DNA of 45,940 nucleotides from Clostridium thermobutyricum DSM 4928. GTDB taxonomy: Bacteria; Bacillota; Clostridia; Clostridiales; Clostridiaceae. The translations under genes were made by a program, and so were the position numbers. The notes below the pieces were generated by a model. The model was given only the letters and a program-made list of their open reading frames with translations. It was not told the DNA's origin and ran no database searches. The stretch covers positions 1 through 45,940 of the forward strand of contig NZ_LTAY01000028.1 of the NCBI RefSeq assembly GCF_002050515.1. The letters run 5' to 3'. This document shows, piece by piece, positions 17,037 to 26,786 of the stretch (its first letter is position 1; each line of letters opens with the position of its first letter).

Positions 17037-17627
17037 TTATCTTCTTTTTTTTATTTTATTCATTGTTAAAACAACTGGTAATGTAATAAGTGCACAAACT
17101 ATAGCTTCTGGGATTCCATTAGTAACACCAACTAAAGCTATTGCTCCTTTAGCAGCGTTTACTGAAATTCCAAATGTGTGAGCATACTTATCTAAATAGA
17201 TTAAGTAAGTTAATCCTAATACACCAACAGTGTTAACAAGTGAACCGACAACTGCAGATATTACAATTGGTATTCCATCCTTTTTGAATTTGTTTTTTAA
17301 ACCTTTATAAACAAAATAAGCTATAATTCCAATAAGTACTCTAGGTACAATTGCTATTATTGGATTGTAAAACATAAAAGATGTTAATACTGGTGCTGAA
17401 ATAGCTTGATAAATTGAAAATATACCAAATACTAATCCTACTAATGCACCAACCATAGGTCCTTCAATGAGTGCACCTATAATAACAGGAACTCCCATTA
17501 TAGTAGCCTTAACTGGTGGAATTGGAATAAATCCAAGCCCTGTAAGACCCATAAAAATTGTGATACCAGATAGCATACCAACTACAACTAATTGACGTAC
17601 ACTAAGGTGGCTTCTGCTTCTTTCCAT
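17037..17627 (-). CDS. ECF transporter S-component (substrate-binding membrane subunit)
   Basis: 196 residues with about six transmembrane helices. It has the ECF S-component layout: a basic N-terminus (SHLSVRQLVVVGMLSG), IPIPPVKATIMGVPVIIGA, then EGPMVGALVGLVFGIFS and a conserved C-terminal Gly/Asn/Pro helix (VTNGIPEAIVCA). It should bind a vitamin or cofactor precursor and use shared EcfAA'T energising subunits encoded elsewhere. Substrate is not certain; a pantothenate-type compound is a guess from the neighbouring peptidase. RBS GGGGGAT lies upstream on the minus strand. Confidence 0.8.
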   Translation of the reverse strand: MERSRSHLSVRQLVVVGMLSGITIFMGLTGLGFIPIPPVKATIMGVPVIIGALIEGPMVGALVGLVFGIFSIYQAISAPVLTSFMFYNPIIAIVPRVLIGIIAYFVYKGLKNKFKKDGIPIVISAVVGSLVNTVGVLGLTYLIYLDKYAHTFGISVNAAKGAIALVGVTNGIPEAIVCALITLPVVLTMNKIKKRR

Positions 17628-17681
17628 TTTTAAAATCCCCCGTTCTTATTCCATAATGGATATAATTCGGCAAAAAACAAT

Positions 17682-17742
17682 GTTATTTTGTAATTTGCGT
17701 TCAGTTTCATTAATTTGAATACCGACAGAGTTATTTTACAAT
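17682..17742. repeat. Direct repeat in the ECF gene promoter region
   Basis: GTTATTTTGTAAT (17682-17694) and GTTATTTTACAAT (17730-17742) repeat with a 48-base offset in the upstream region of the minus-strand ECF gene. This may be a pair of regulator sites. Otherwise the 17628-17887 spacer shows nothing clear. Confidence 0.3.
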
Positions 17743-17887
17743 AGAGTTTATATGATTACAAGAGAAAGATTGTGAAAATTTTATCTAATTTATGCACAGC
17801 ATAAAATAAATATTATATAATAAAAAAAGAATGATTAATCTAAAAAATAAACTTTAAAATTTTATTTAGTCAAGGAAGTGTTTAGTT

Positions 17888-18442
17888 ATGAAATTACTAA
17901 AAATAGAAAAACAAACAAATAACAAATATCTGAACTTATATAAATTAACTTTAAGAAATAAAAAAGATAATATAAAAGAATATTTTATGGCTAGTAGAAG
18001 AGAAAAAGAAGAATTAGCATGTGTAACTAAAAATCATGAAAAAGCAGATGGAGTAATGATAATTCCTATAACAAAAGAAGGAGAAATAGTTTTAATAAAG
18101 CAATATAGAGCACCTATTGATGATTATTTATATGAATTTCCTGCAGGGATGGTAGATCCAGGAGAAGATTTTATAGAAGCTGGAAAAAGAGAATTATTTG
18201 AAGAAACAGGATTAAATTGTGTAAGCTATGAGGTATTAGTTAAACCAAGTTATACTTCTGTAGGAATGACAGATGAAACTACAGCGGTAATAAAAATGAT
18301 AGTTGAAGGAGAGGTTAGTACTTCAAACTTAGAAGAAAATGAAGAGATAGAAGTAATTAAAATTAAATTAGAAGATGCAAAGGAATTTGCAAAAAATAAT
18401 AATGTTTCTATAAAAGGAGCAATAATTTTAAATTTGATTTAG
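17888..18442 (+). CDS. Nudix hydrolase, ADP-ribose pyrophosphatase type
   Basis: 184 residues. The complete Nudix box is present (GMVDPGEDF..AGKRELFEETGL), preceded by VLIKQYRAP and FPAG, the pattern of ADP-ribose pyrophosphatases (NudF type). It should hydrolyse ADP-ribose or a related nucleoside diphosphate derivative with Mg2+. A PSYTSVGMTDE segment follows the box, as in that subfamily. RBS AAGGAAGTG lies before the ATG. Single gene. Confidence 0.9.
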   Translation: MKLLKIEKQTNNKYLNLYKLTLRNKKDNIKEYFMASRREKEELACVTKNHEKADGVMIIPITKEGEIVLIKQYRAPIDDYLYEFPAGMVDPGEDFIEAGKRELFEETGLNCVSYEVLVKPSYTSVGMTDETTAVIKMIVEGEVSTSNLEENEEIEVIKIKLEDAKEFAKNNNVSIKGAIILNLI

Positions 18443-18583
18443 AAATATAGGTTTATTAATAATATGGAAAACAAAACCTCCATAAATGTGTTCTTATAAA
18501 GGACATTTGTATTTAAAAAATATGAGTGATAATATGAGAATAGAAAAAGGGAAATTCTAAAATTTTATTTGGGGGTGTAATAT

Positions 18584-20044
18584 ATGAATTTTAGAAGTAC
18601 GAGAGGAAAGGAAAAAGGGATAAAAAGTGCTGAAGCAATTGTTAGAGGAATTGCTAAAGATGGGGGACTTTTTGTACCAGATAGTTTTCCAAGAGTATAT
18701 GAGGAAATAATAAATAAAAAAGGGGCCAGTTATGAAGAAATAGCTTATTTAGTAATAAGTAAGTTTTTTACTGACATAAAAATAAGAGAGCTAAAAGGAG
18801 CTATAAAAGATGCATATATAGATAGATTTAAAGTAGAAGTAGTAAAAAACTTTTTAGAGCTATATCATGGGCCAACATGTGCTTTTAAAGATGCAGCTCT
18901 TTTATTTTTACCTCAAATAATGAAAAGAGCTAAAAAGATTATAGGAGCAAATGAAGAAATAGTTATTTTAACTGCAACTTCTGGAGATACAGGGAAAGCC
19001 GCATTAGAAGGCTTTAAAGATGTGGAAGGTTTTAAAGTAGTAGTTTATTATCCGAAAAATGGAGTAAGTGAAATTCAGAGAAAGCAAATGGTTACTCAAG
19101 AAGGGGATAATGTGCATGTAATTGCTATTGAAGGTAATTTTGATAATGCACAAACAGGAGTTAAAAATATTTTTGGTGATGAAGAGTTAAAAAAAGAGTT
19201 ATTAGAAAAAGGATTTAGATTATCTTCAGCTAACTCTATAAATATAGGAAGACTTATACCTCAGATAGTGTATTATTTTTATGGTTATATTAAATTAATT
19301 GAAAATGGAAAAATAAAAGAGGGAGATAAGATAAATGTAGTTGTGCCAACTGGAAATTTTGGAAACATACTTGCAGCATATTATGGAAAGAAAATGGGAT
19401 TGCCAATAGATAAACTTATCTGTGCTTCTAATGAAAATAAAGTTCTTACAGATTTTTTTAATACAGGAATTTATGATAAAAGAAGAGAGCTTATTTTAAC
19501 TGAATCACCATCAATGGATATATTACTTTCATCAAATCTTGAAAGATTATTATATGAAATAAGCAATAGAGATAGTTACGAAATAAATGAGCTTATGAAT
19601 AGTTTGAATACAAATGGTATATATGAAATATCAGAATCAATGAAAGAGAATTTATCAGACTTTTATGGAGATTTTGCTACAACAGAAGAGGTACATAAAG
19701 CTATAAATGAGGTTTATGTAAAAGAAAATTATTTAATGGATACTCATACAGGAGTGGCTTATGTTGTTTATAAAAAGTATGTAGAGAAAACTGGAGATAA
19801 TAAAGAAGTCTTAATAGCTTCAACAGCAAGTCCTTTTAAATTCCCAAGAAGTATATGCAATTCATTAGGATTTGAAGTTGATTTTATGGATGATTTTAAA
19901 GTTTTAAATACACTTTTTGAAGAAAGTAAAAATGAAATTCCAAAAAACTTAAGTAATTTAGATAAAAAGAAAGTAATTCATACTAAAACTTCTAAAGTAG
20001 AAGATATGAAAAAGTCTTTAAAAGAATATTTAGGAGTAGAATAA
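18584..20044 (+). CDS. thrC: Threonine synthase
   Basis: 486 residues, the long fungal/gamma-proteobacterial type. It converts O-phosphohomoserine to threonine. The PLP lysine is K102 in HGPTCAFKDAALL. Other PLP contacts are visible as TATSGDTGKAA and the phosphate-binding region VVPTGNFGN. The N-terminal NFRSTRG motif marks the family. RBS GGGGGTG precedes the ATG. thrB starts at the last base of the stop codon, giving a tightly coupled operon. Confidence 0.95.
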   Translation: MNFRSTRGKEKGIKSAEAIVRGIAKDGGLFVPDSFPRVYEEIINKKGASYEEIAYLVISKFFTDIKIRELKGAIKDAYIDRFKVEVVKNFLELYHGPTCAFKDAALLFLPQIMKRAKKIIGANEEIVILTATSGDTGKAALEGFKDVEGFKVVVYYPKNGVSEIQRKQMVTQEGDNVHVIAIEGNFDNAQTGVKNIFGDEELKKELLEKGFRLSSANSINIGRLIPQIVYYFYGYIKLIENGKIKEGDKINVVVPTGNFGNILAAYYGKKMGLPIDKLICASNENKVLTDFFNTGIYDKRRELILTESPSMDILLSSNLERLLYEISNRDSYEINELMNSLNTNGIYEISESMKENLSDFYGDFATTEEVHKAINEVYVKENYLMDTHTGVAYVVYKKYVEKTGDNKEVLIASTASPFKFPRSICNSLGFEVDFMDDFKVLNTLFEESKNEIPKNLSNLDKKKVIHTKTSKVEDMKKSLKEYLGVE

Positions 20045-20937
20045 TGATTAAGGTTAGAGTCCCAGCAACTTCAGCTAATATGGGGCCAGGATTTGATTGC
20101 TTAGGAGTTGCTTTAAATTTGTATAATGAGTATGGATTTGAAGAGATAGAAGATGGATTGGTATTTGAAGACTTTCCAAAAGAATTTTCTAATAAAGACA
20201 ATATAATTTATAAATCAATGCTGAAAGTATTTGAAGTATGTAAGTATAAAACTAAGGGAATTAAAATAAAATTATTAAAAAATGATATTCCAATAGCAAG
20301 AGGACTTGGGAGTAGTTCGAGTTGTATTGTAGCAGGGTTAGTAGGTGCTAATAAATTATTAGGAAATAAATTAAGTAAGAATGATTTATTAAATTTAGCA
20401 GTAGAAATAGAAGGACATCCTGATAATGTTGCACCAGCTTTACTTGGAGGAATAGTAATAGCTGTAATAGAAAATGGAAAAACTATATATGAAAAGATAG
20501 AAAATAAAAACAACTTATCATTTATTTCAATAATTCCAGATTTTAAGTTAGAAACTGAAAAAGCGAGAAGTGTACTTCCTAAAAATTTAACATATGAAGA
20601 TTCTGTTTATAATATTGGAAGAGCTGCTCTTCTTGCAATTGGCTTAAATAATGGTAATAACGAAATTCTAAGAATTGCATGTAAAGATAAATTACATGAA
20701 CCATATAGAAATAGTCTTATAAAAGGAATTGATTTAATTAAGAAAGAAGCTTATAATAATGGGGCGCTAGCCTCCTATTTAAGTGGTGCAGGTCCAACTA
20801 TAATGATTATAGTTGAAAGATTAGACTGTTTTGCTAAATCTATGGAAGCATTTTTAAAAGATATGAAGTTTTCTTATAAAATATTAGAACTTTCTGTGGA
20901 TATAAAGGGGGCAATTGTAATAGAAGGTGATAAATGA
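20044..20937 (+). CDS. thrB: Homoserine kinase
   Basis: 297 residues, GHMP kinase superfamily. It phosphorylates homoserine to supply ThrC. Motifs: VRVPATSANMGPGFDCLG (motif 1), the ATP-binding loop ARGLGSSSSC (motif 2) and LSGAGPTIM (motif 3). It overlaps thrC by one base and the ACT-domain gene by 4 bases (ATGA). Confidence 0.95.
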   Translation: MIKVRVPATSANMGPGFDCLGVALNLYNEYGFEEIEDGLVFEDFPKEFSNKDNIIYKSMLKVFEVCKYKTKGIKIKLLKNDIPIARGLGSSSSCIVAGLVGANKLLGNKLSKNDLLNLAVEIEGHPDNVAPALLGGIVIAVIENGKTIYEKIENKNNLSFISIIPDFKLETEKARSVLPKNLTYEDSVYNIGRAALLAIGLNNGNNEILRIACKDKLHEPYRNSLIKGIDLIKKEAYNNGALASYLSGAGPTIMIIVERLDCFAKSMEAFLKDMKFSYKILELSVDIKGAIVIEGDK

Positions 20938-21374
20938 TGGAGGGAAAATATTTAGTAATTGATAAGAAGGTTTTACCAGATGTTTATGAAAAAGTATTAG
21001 AGGTAAAAAAGCTTCTAAAGGATGGCAAAGTTAAAGAAATCACTGAAGCAACTAAAATTATAGGTGTAAGTAGAAGTGTTTATTATAAATATAAAGATTA
21101 TGTTTTTGATTTTGCAGAAAGTGCACAAGGCAGAAAAATGACTTTTAATATGATGGTTAAGCATAGAAAAGGTGTATTATCACAAGTGTTAAATTACATT
21201 TCTGATAAAGGCGGAAACATATTAACTATAGATCAAGGATTACCTATAAATGAAGTTGCTAACTTAACTTTAACTATAGATATGTCTATGTTAGAGTTAG
21301 ATTTAACAGATCTTTTAGATGAATTATCTAAAATGGAAAATGTAGAACGAGTTGATTTTATAGCCATGGAGTAA
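20934..21374 (+). CDS. ACT-domain regulatory protein (PheB/UPF0735 type)
   Basis: 146 residues. The N-terminal half contains a helix-turn-helix-like segment (ATKIIGVSRSVYYKYKDYVFDF). The C-terminal half (~70-146) is an ACT domain (NMMVKHRKGVLSQVLNYISDKGGNILTIDQ), which usually binds an amino acid. This small family (annotated PheB or UPF0735) often sits with homoserine dehydrogenase and thr genes in Firmicutes. It may sense threonine or an aromatic amino acid; this is inference. It starts within the thrB stop codon and ends the operon. Confidence 0.88.
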   Translation: MMEGKYLVIDKKVLPDVYEKVLEVKKLLKDGKVKEITEATKIIGVSRSVYYKYKDYVFDFAESAQGRKMTFNMMVKHRKGVLSQVLNYISDKGGNILTIDQGLPINEVANLTLTIDMSMLELDLTDLLDELSKMENVERVDFIAME

Positions 21375-21433
21375 AAAACTATCTTTTGAAATGTAAAAGG
21401 CTTTTGCCTTTTGCATTTTATAGATAGTTTTTT
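21375..21433 (+). terminator. thr operon terminator
   Basis: A two-part hairpin: an outer stem AAAACTATCT with AGATAGTTTT and an inner 13-bp stem around AAATGTAAAAGGC. The T run follows immediately. Confidence 0.92.
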
Positions 21434-21460
21434 AATATATATATAAGGGGGAGAATTTGT

Positions 21461-21958
21461 ATGTACATACAAACGAGTATTGATAATTTAAAACTAAAGA
21501 GGGCAAAAATTGAAGACACAGGTTTAATTTTAGATTTAATAAAAGAAATAGCTACTTATGAAAAAATGCTAGACCAAGTTGTAGCTACAGAAGAAAGTCT
21601 AAAAGAGTCAATATTTAATAAAAAAGAGGCAGAAGTACTTTTTGTAGAATTGAATAAAGAAGTAATAGGATATGTTTTATATTTCTTTAATTATTCAACT
21701 TTTATAGGAAGAGGGGGATTTTATCTAGAAGATATTTATATAAAAGAACAATATAGAAAAAATGGATATGGGAAAGCTATATTTAAAGTTTTAGGAAAGA
21801 TAGCTTATGAAAATGGATGTGAAAGAATGGAATGGGCTTGTTTAAATTGGAATAAGCCTTCAATTGAATTTTATAAAAGTCTTGGAGCAGTTGGAATGGA
21901 TGAATGGACTGTTTATAGATTAACAAGAGATAAAATAAAAGCTTTAGCAGAGAGCTAA
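21461..21958 (+). CDS. GNAT-family N-acetyltransferase
   Basis: 165 residues. It resembles the diamine/thialysine acetyltransferase branch (SAT-like): an N-terminal LKRAKIEDTGLILDLIKEIA, a central LEDIYIKEQYRKNGYGKAIF that carries the acetyl-CoA pyrophosphate loop (Q/R-x-x-G-x-G/A) and NKPSIEFYKSLGA near the end. The acceptor could be a polyamine or amino acid analogue, but this is not decided. RBS AGGGGGAG precedes the ATG. Single gene with its own terminator. Confidence 0.87.
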   Translation: MYIQTSIDNLKLKRAKIEDTGLILDLIKEIATYEKMLDQVVATEESLKESIFNKKEAEVLFVELNKEVIGYVLYFFNYSTFIGRGGFYLEDIYIKEQYRKNGYGKAIFKVLGKIAYENGCERMEWACLNWNKPSIEFYKSLGAVGMDEWTVYRLTRDKIKALAES

Positions 21959-21967
21959 AATTTTTTT

Positions 21968-22000
21968 GAGAGATTTCTAATTTTGAAATCTCTCTTTTTT
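21968..22000 (+). terminator. GNAT gene terminator
   Basis: A 10-bp stem, GAGAGATTTC with GAAATCTCTC, plus a T run. Confidence 0.92.
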
Positions 22001-22029
22001 AAAAGTAAATATTTACAGTAAAAGTATTT

Positions 22030-22058
22030 TTAACAAAAATATAGAAAATAAATATAAT
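22030..22058 (+). promoter_or_regulatory. Promoter of the histidine operon
   Basis: TTAACA at 22030-22035, a 17-base spacer and TATAAT at 22053-22058. No T-box or other leader RNA is present before hisZ. Confidence 0.7.
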
Positions 22059-22074
22059 ATTAATACATCAATAA

Positions 22075-22088
22075 TTTAACGTGTTAAA
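22075..22088. promoter_or_regulatory. Candidate operator of the histidine operon
   Basis: A perfect inverted repeat, TTTAAC-GT-GTTAAA, lies about 10 bases past the predicted transcription start. Its place fits a repressor site, perhaps of a HisR-type (TrpR family) regulator; the identity is inference. Confidence 0.45.
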
Positions 22089-22104
22089 GTGAAGGGGTGA
22101 ATAA

Positions 22105-23236
22105 ATGTTAAGTAGAAAAGTTATTCCTGAAGGAACTAAGGATTTAGTTTTTGAAGAGAGTAGAAAAAGAGAATGGGTGATAAAAAAATTAGAAAAAATT
22201 TATGAAAGCTTTGGATATGAAAGCATAGTTACTCCTACTATTGAATATTATAAAACATTTTTTAATAGTAAAGATGGATTAAAAGAAGAAGAGGTATATA
22301 AATTTTTTGATAATAACGGAAGAATATTAGTATTAAGACCAGATATGACAATACCAATAGCTAGAGTAGTAGGGACAAAAATGAGAGAAGTAAAAATGCC
22401 AATAAGGCTTAGGTATTGCTCAAATGTATTTAATGTAAATAAAAGTTTTGGTGGAAAAAGAAATGAATACACTGACTGTGGAGTTGAGTTTATAGGAGAT
22501 TCTAGTTTAGGCTCAGATTTAGAAATTTTAGTTTTAGCTTTAGAAGGATTAAAAGAGCTTGGATTAGATAAATTTAAGTTAGAAATAGGAAATATAAAAT
22601 TTTTTAATTCTGCTTTTAATGAAATGGGATTAAAAGAAGAGGATAGAGAAATTCTTGCAAATTTAATAGAAACAAAAAGCTTAATAGAGCTAAAAACTTT
22701 TTTAAATTCATTAAATATAGAAAAGAAGTATCAGGACTTTTTTAGTAGGCTTCCATGGCTATTTGGAAATAAAGAAGTTTTAGATAATGGATTAAAACTA
22801 GCTTTTAATGAAGAAGTAAAAGAAAGTTTGAAATATATGAAAAGATTATATTCTATATTAGAAAAGTTAGGATATGGAGAATATATAACTTTTGATTTAG
22901 GAATGGTTCCAAGAGTTAATTATTACACAGGAATAATATTTAAGGGCTATTTAAATTGGAATTGGAGATACTGTCTTAAATGGAGGAAGATATGACAGTC
23001 TTATAGGAGCTTATGGAAGAAATCTAGATGCAATAGGATTTTCAGTAAATATTGATTTACTGACAGAAGGAATAAAAGAATTAGATAAAAATTTAAAATT
23101 TATTATATCATATGGAGAAAATACTATCTTAAGAGGAATGAAGGAAGGAAATCTTTTAAGAAAAAGAGGCGTGAATATAGAATATAAATTTATTTCAGAT
23201 AAAAAAGATTATTTCAAAGTAGAAAGAGGTGAATAA
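22105..23236 (+). pseudogene. hisZ: ATP phosphoribosyltransferase regulatory subunit HisZ, frameshifted
   Basis: HisZ is a class II HisRS-like protein that forms the active enzyme with short HisG. The first frame runs well to GIIFKGYLN at about base 22956 and then becomes WNWRYCLKWRKI and stops at 22995. Removing one T from AAATTGG at 22956-22957 restores GIGDTVLNGGRYDSLIGAYG, the HisRS motif 3 region, and the frame then continues to TAA at 23234. Corrected length would be 376 residues, near the family norm. RBS GAAGGGGTG precedes the ATG. The insertion may be a sequencing error, a recent mutation or a tolerated frameshift. All other his genes look intact, which favours an error or a very recent change. 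Confidence 0.88.
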
Positions 23237-23240
23237 ATAC

Positions 23241-23867
23241 ATGACTATAAGTATAGCACTAACTAAAGGAAGACTAGAAAGTGAAACTATAAAAATATTA
23301 GAAAAAGTAGGTTATGGAATAGAGGAACTAAAGGATAAAGGAAGAAAGCTTGTTTTTAATGATACAAAAAAGGATTTAAAATATTTCCTTGTTAAAGCAG
23401 CAGATTCAATAACATATGTTGAACATGGAGTTGCAGATATTGGAGTAGTAGGAAAAGATACTTTATTAGAAAGTGATAAAGAGTATTTTGAAGTTTTAGA
23501 TTTAAATTTAGGAAAGTGCAAATTTATAGTTGCATCTCTTCCAAAAGTAAATTTATTTGAGAAAATTGGACATGTAAAGATAGGAACTAAATATCCAAAA
23601 GTGGCAAAAGAATATTTCAAAAAAAGAGGTATGGATGTTGAGATAATAAAAATAGAAGGGTCAGTTGAGCTTGCACCAATATTAGAACTTTGTGATGGGA
23701 TAGTAGATATTATGGAAACAGGTACTACATTAAAAGAAAATGGACTTATAGTGCTTGATGATATTTGTGATATAAGTGCAAGAGTTATAGTAAATAAAGC
23801 TAGTTTTAAAATGAAAAGAAAAGAGATACGAGAATTTTTATCTAATATAGAAAAAGGTATAAGCTGA
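23241..23867 (+). CDS. hisG: ATP phosphoribosyltransferase catalytic subunit HisG (short form)
   Basis: 208 residues, the short form that lacks the C-terminal histidine-binding domain and depends on HisZ. It catalyses the first step of histidine synthesis. Motifs: ISIALTKGRL at the start, GVADIGVVGKDTL and the PRPP-binding loop near DGIVDIMETGTTLKENG. The ATG at 23241 follows GAAAGAGGTGAAT, 4 bases after the hisZ stop codon. The GTG at 23229 lies inside hisZ and the RBS and is less likely. Confidence 0.95.
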   Translation: MTISIALTKGRLESETIKILEKVGYGIEELKDKGRKLVFNDTKKDLKYFLVKAADSITYVEHGVADIGVVGKDTLLESDKEYFEVLDLNLGKCKFIVASLPKVNLFEKIGHVKIGTKYPKVAKEYFKKRGMDVEIIKIEGSVELAPILELCDGIVDIMETGTTLKENGLIVLDDICDISARVIVNKASFKMKRKEIREFLSNIEKGIS

Positions 23868-23879
23868 GGGGGGATAAAA

Positions 23880-25169
23880 GTGATAGAAAAAATAAAATTT
23901 TCTAAAGAAAATAAAGAGAATTTATTTAAGCTTTTAATTGATAGAAGCTCAAAAGAGGATTTGGACAAATTAAAGATAGTAAAGAATATACTTAAAGATA
24001 TAAAAAATAATGGTGATAAGGCTTTATTAGAATACACAAATAAATTTGATTCAAAAGAAATTAAAGATATAAGAGTTTCAAAAGAAGAAATAGAAAAAGC
24101 TTATTTAAAAGTTGAGAAAGAATTTATAGAAAATATAAAGGAAGCAAAAAAGAATATAGAAGAATATCATAAGATGCAAAAACAACAAGGGTATATATTA
24201 AAGAAAGAAAATGGAGTTTTTATGGGACAAAGAGTCATTCCATTAGAAAGTATAGGAGTTTATGTTCCAGGAGGAACAGCTGCATATCCATCTTCTGTTT
24301 TAATGAATGTAATTCCAGCAAAGGTTGCGGGAGTAAAAGAAATAACAATTATAACACCTCCATTAAAAAATGGAGAAGTAAATCCGTATATATTAGTTAC
24401 AGCTAATATATTAGAGATTGATAAAATTTATAAAATTGGAGGAGCTCAAGGAATAGGTGCTTTAGCATATGGAACTGAGAGTATAAATAAAGTTCATAAA
24501 ATTGTTGGGCCTGGAAATATATATGTAGCTTTAGCTAAAAAAGAAGTTTTTGGGGAAGTAGATATAGATATGATAGCAGGTCCAAGTGAAATTTTAATTA
24601 TAGCAGATGAGAAAGCAAATCCTAAATATATAGCTGCTGATTTAATGTCTCAAGCAGAGCATGATATTTTAGCTTCTTCAATTTTACTTACTACATCAGA
24701 AAATACAATTGAAAAAGTTAAAAAAGAATTAGAAATACAAATAGAAAAATTAGAGAGAAAAGAAATAATAAAAGAATCTTTAAATAATTTTGGAAAAGCA
24801 ATACTTTGTAATAATTTAGATGAGTGTTTTGAAATTTCAAATTTTATAGCACCAGAACATTTAGAACTATTACTAGATAATCCAATAAATTATTTAGAAT
24901 TTATTAAAAATGCGGGTTCTGTATTTTTAGGAGAATATTCTCCAGAACCAGTTGGTGATTATTTTGGAGGAACAAATCATGTGTTGCCTACAAGTGGAAC
25001 AGCAAAATTCTTTTCACCACTTTCTGTAGATAGTTTTATAAAAAAATCATCATTTCTTTATTATACAAAAGAAGCTTTAAAGGAAGATGGAGAAAAGATA
25101 ATAAATATAGCAAATAAAGAAGGACTAACTGCACATGCAAATTCTATAAAAGTGAGGTTAGAAAAATGA
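23880..25169 (+). CDS. hisD: Histidinol dehydrogenase
   Basis: 429 residues, usual for the family. It oxidises histidinol to histidine in two NAD-dependent steps. Visible signatures: [16 protein letters not shown], the conserved [22 protein letters not shown] with zinc-ligand Gln and His, and the later EHLEL and GTNHVLPT regions. It starts with GTG after GAGGGGGG and overlaps hisC by 4 bases. Confidence 0.96.
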   Translation: MIEKIKFSKENKENLFKLLIDRSSKEDLDKLKIVKNILKDIKNNGDKALLEYTNKFDSKEIKDIRVSKEEIEKAYLKVEKEFIENIKEAKKNIEEYHKMQKQQGYILKKENGVFMGQRVIPLESIGVYVPGGTAAYPSSVLMNVIPAKVAGVKEITIITPPLKNGEVNPYILVTANILEIDKIYKIGGAQGIGALAYGTESINKVHKIVGPGNIYVALAKKEVFGEVDIDMIAGPSEILIIADEKANPKYIAADLMSQAEHDILASSILLTTSENTIEKVKKELEIQIEKLERKEIIKESLNNFGKAILCNNLDECFEISNFIAPEHLELLLDNPINYLEFIKNAGSVFLGEYSPEPVGDYFGGTNHVLPTSGTAKFFSPLSVDSFIKKSSFLYYTKEALKEDGEKIINIANKEGLTAHANSIKVRLEK

Positions 25170-26197
25170 AAATAGTAGAAGAATATAAACCTTTAGTAAT
25201 AGAAAATGGAATTAAATTAAACGGAAATGAATGTTTTTATGATATTGGACAAGAAGTATTAGGAGAATTTTTTTCAAAATTAAAAAATATAGAATTTAAT
25301 AGATATCCTGATAGTGATAGCAATTTGTTAAAGGAAAAATATGCAGAATATATAGGAGTAAATAAAGAAAATATTATAGTTGGAAATGGCTCAGATGAAG
25401 CAATAGGTTTAATTATTAGTGCTTATATACAGAGCGGAAAAAAAGTACTTACATTAAATCCAGATTTCTCTATGTATGATTTTTATGTAAGTTCAAATGA
25501 AGGGGAATTAATAAAATTAGATTGTAATGAAGATGGAAGTTATAGTGTAGATGATTTTATAGCTTTAGGTAAAAAAGAAAAGGTAGATTTAATTATATTT
25601 TCAAATCCTAATAATCCTACAGGATTTGCAATTGAAGAAAATAAAATAAAAAAAATATTAGAAAGTTTTAAAGATATTATTGTAGTTGTAGATGAAGCGT
25701 ATATTGAGTTCTATGGAAAATCTGTAATAAAAGAAATAAATAATTATGAAAATTTATTAGTAACTAGAACTCTTTCAAAAGCTTTTGGAGGAGCTTCACT
25801 AAGAGTTGGATTTTTAGTTGGAAATGAAAGAATAATAGGAAAATTAAATAAATTTAAAGTTCCTTATAATGTAAATACTTTATCTCAAACTTTTGGAGAA
25901 GTTTTAATAGAGAAAAAAGAAAAAATGAAATTTCTTAGAGATGTAGTTATAGAAGAAAGAGAAAGGATATTTATTGAATTAAAAAATATTGAAAGAAAAA
26001 TAAATGGGAAAATAAAATTTTATCCTTCAAAGGCTAATTTCATATTTGGAAGAGGAGATAAATTATTTATAGAAGTTTTTAAAGAGAAGGATATATCAAT
26101 AAGAAATTTTAATAATGATACATTTAGAATAACTATAGGCAGTAAAGAAGAAAATGATTATATGCTTAAAGTTTTAAAGGAGTGTATAGTGTTATGA
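25166..26197 (+). CDS. hisC: Histidinol-phosphate aminotransferase
   Basis: 343 residues, class I/II PLP aminotransferase. It converts imidazole-acetol phosphate to histidinol phosphate. [16 protein letters not shown] and FSNPNNPTG identify the HisC fold. The PLP lysine is in TRTLSKAFG, and [11 protein letters not shown] carries the phosphate-binding Arg. It overlaps hisD upstream and hisB downstream by ATGA. Confidence 0.95.
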   Translation: MKIVEEYKPLVIENGIKLNGNECFYDIGQEVLGEFFSKLKNIEFNRYPDSDSNLLKEKYAEYIGVNKENIIVGNGSDEAIGLIISAYIQSGKKVLTLNPDFSMYDFYVSSNEGELIKLDCNEDGSYSVDDFIALGKKEKVDLIIFSNPNNPTGFAIEENKIKKILESFKDIIVVVDEAYIEFYGKSVIKEINNYENLLVTRTLSKAFGGASLRVGFLVGNERIIGKLNKFKVPYNVNTLSQTFGEVLIEKKEKMKFLRDVVIEERERIFIELKNIERKINGKIKFYPSKANFIFGRGDKLFIEVFKEKDISIRNFNNDTFRITIGSKEENDYMLKVLKECIVL

Positions 26198-26775
26198 AAA
26201 GAGAAGCAATTGTAAATAGAAATACTAGTGAAACAAAAATAAAACTTCATATAAATTTAGATGGAAATGGTATAAGTGATATTGATACTGGAATTGGATT
26301 TTTTGATCATATGCTAGAATTATTTTCTTTTCATAGTGGTATAGATTTGACTTTAAGTTGTGATGGAGATACTTATATTTGTGATCATCATACAGTTGAA
26401 GATATAGGAATAGCTTTAGGAAAGGGATTAAATGAAGCTTTAGGTGATAAAGTTGGAATAGAAAGATATGGAACATTCTATTTACCTATGGATGAAAGTT
26501 TAGCATTAGTTTCACTTGATATTAGTGGAAGACCATATTTAGTATTTGATTGCAATTTTAACAGAGAGATGATAGGAGAGCTTTCCACTGAAATGATAGA
26601 AGAATTTTTTAGAGCATTTTCTTTTAATGCAGGATTAACGCTTCATATGAAAATTCTTTATGGAAAAAATGATCATCATAAAACAGAGGCTTTATTTAAA
26701 GGCTTAGGTAGAGCACTTAAAATAGCTAAGAATATAACTAATAATAAAATACAAAGTACTAAAGGTATTTTGTAA
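26194..26775 (+). CDS. hisB: Imidazoleglycerol-phosphate dehydratase
   Basis: 193 residues, the monofunctional dehydratase without the HAD phosphatase domain. Metal ligands are in [20 protein letters not shown] and the C-terminal HHKTEALFK. The ATG at 26194 overlaps the hisC stop; the GTATAG region before it carries GGAG. Because hisB has no phosphatase part and no hisJ/PHP gene is in the operon, histidinol-phosphate phosphatase must be encoded elsewhere. Confidence 0.95.
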   Translation: MKREAIVNRNTSETKIKLHINLDGNGISDIDTGIGFFDHMLELFSFHSGIDLTLSCDGDTYICDHHTVEDIGIALGKGLNEALGDKVGIERYGTFYLPMDESLALVSLDISGRPYLVFDCNFNREMIGELSTEMIEEFFRAFSFNAGLTLHMKILYGKNDHHKTEALFKGLGRALKIAKNITNNKIQSTKGIL

Positions 26776-26786
26776 AAGGAGACTTT

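Noticed and set aside
22001..22104. T-box or attenuator leader for the his operon
   Set aside because: The spacer is about 100 bases with no T-box core TGGNACC and no terminator hairpin.
23312..24037. 241-residue minus-strand ORF opposite hisG/hisD
   Set aside because: It is the antisense of two well-supported his genes, with Ser/Phe-rich shadow composition and no RBS.
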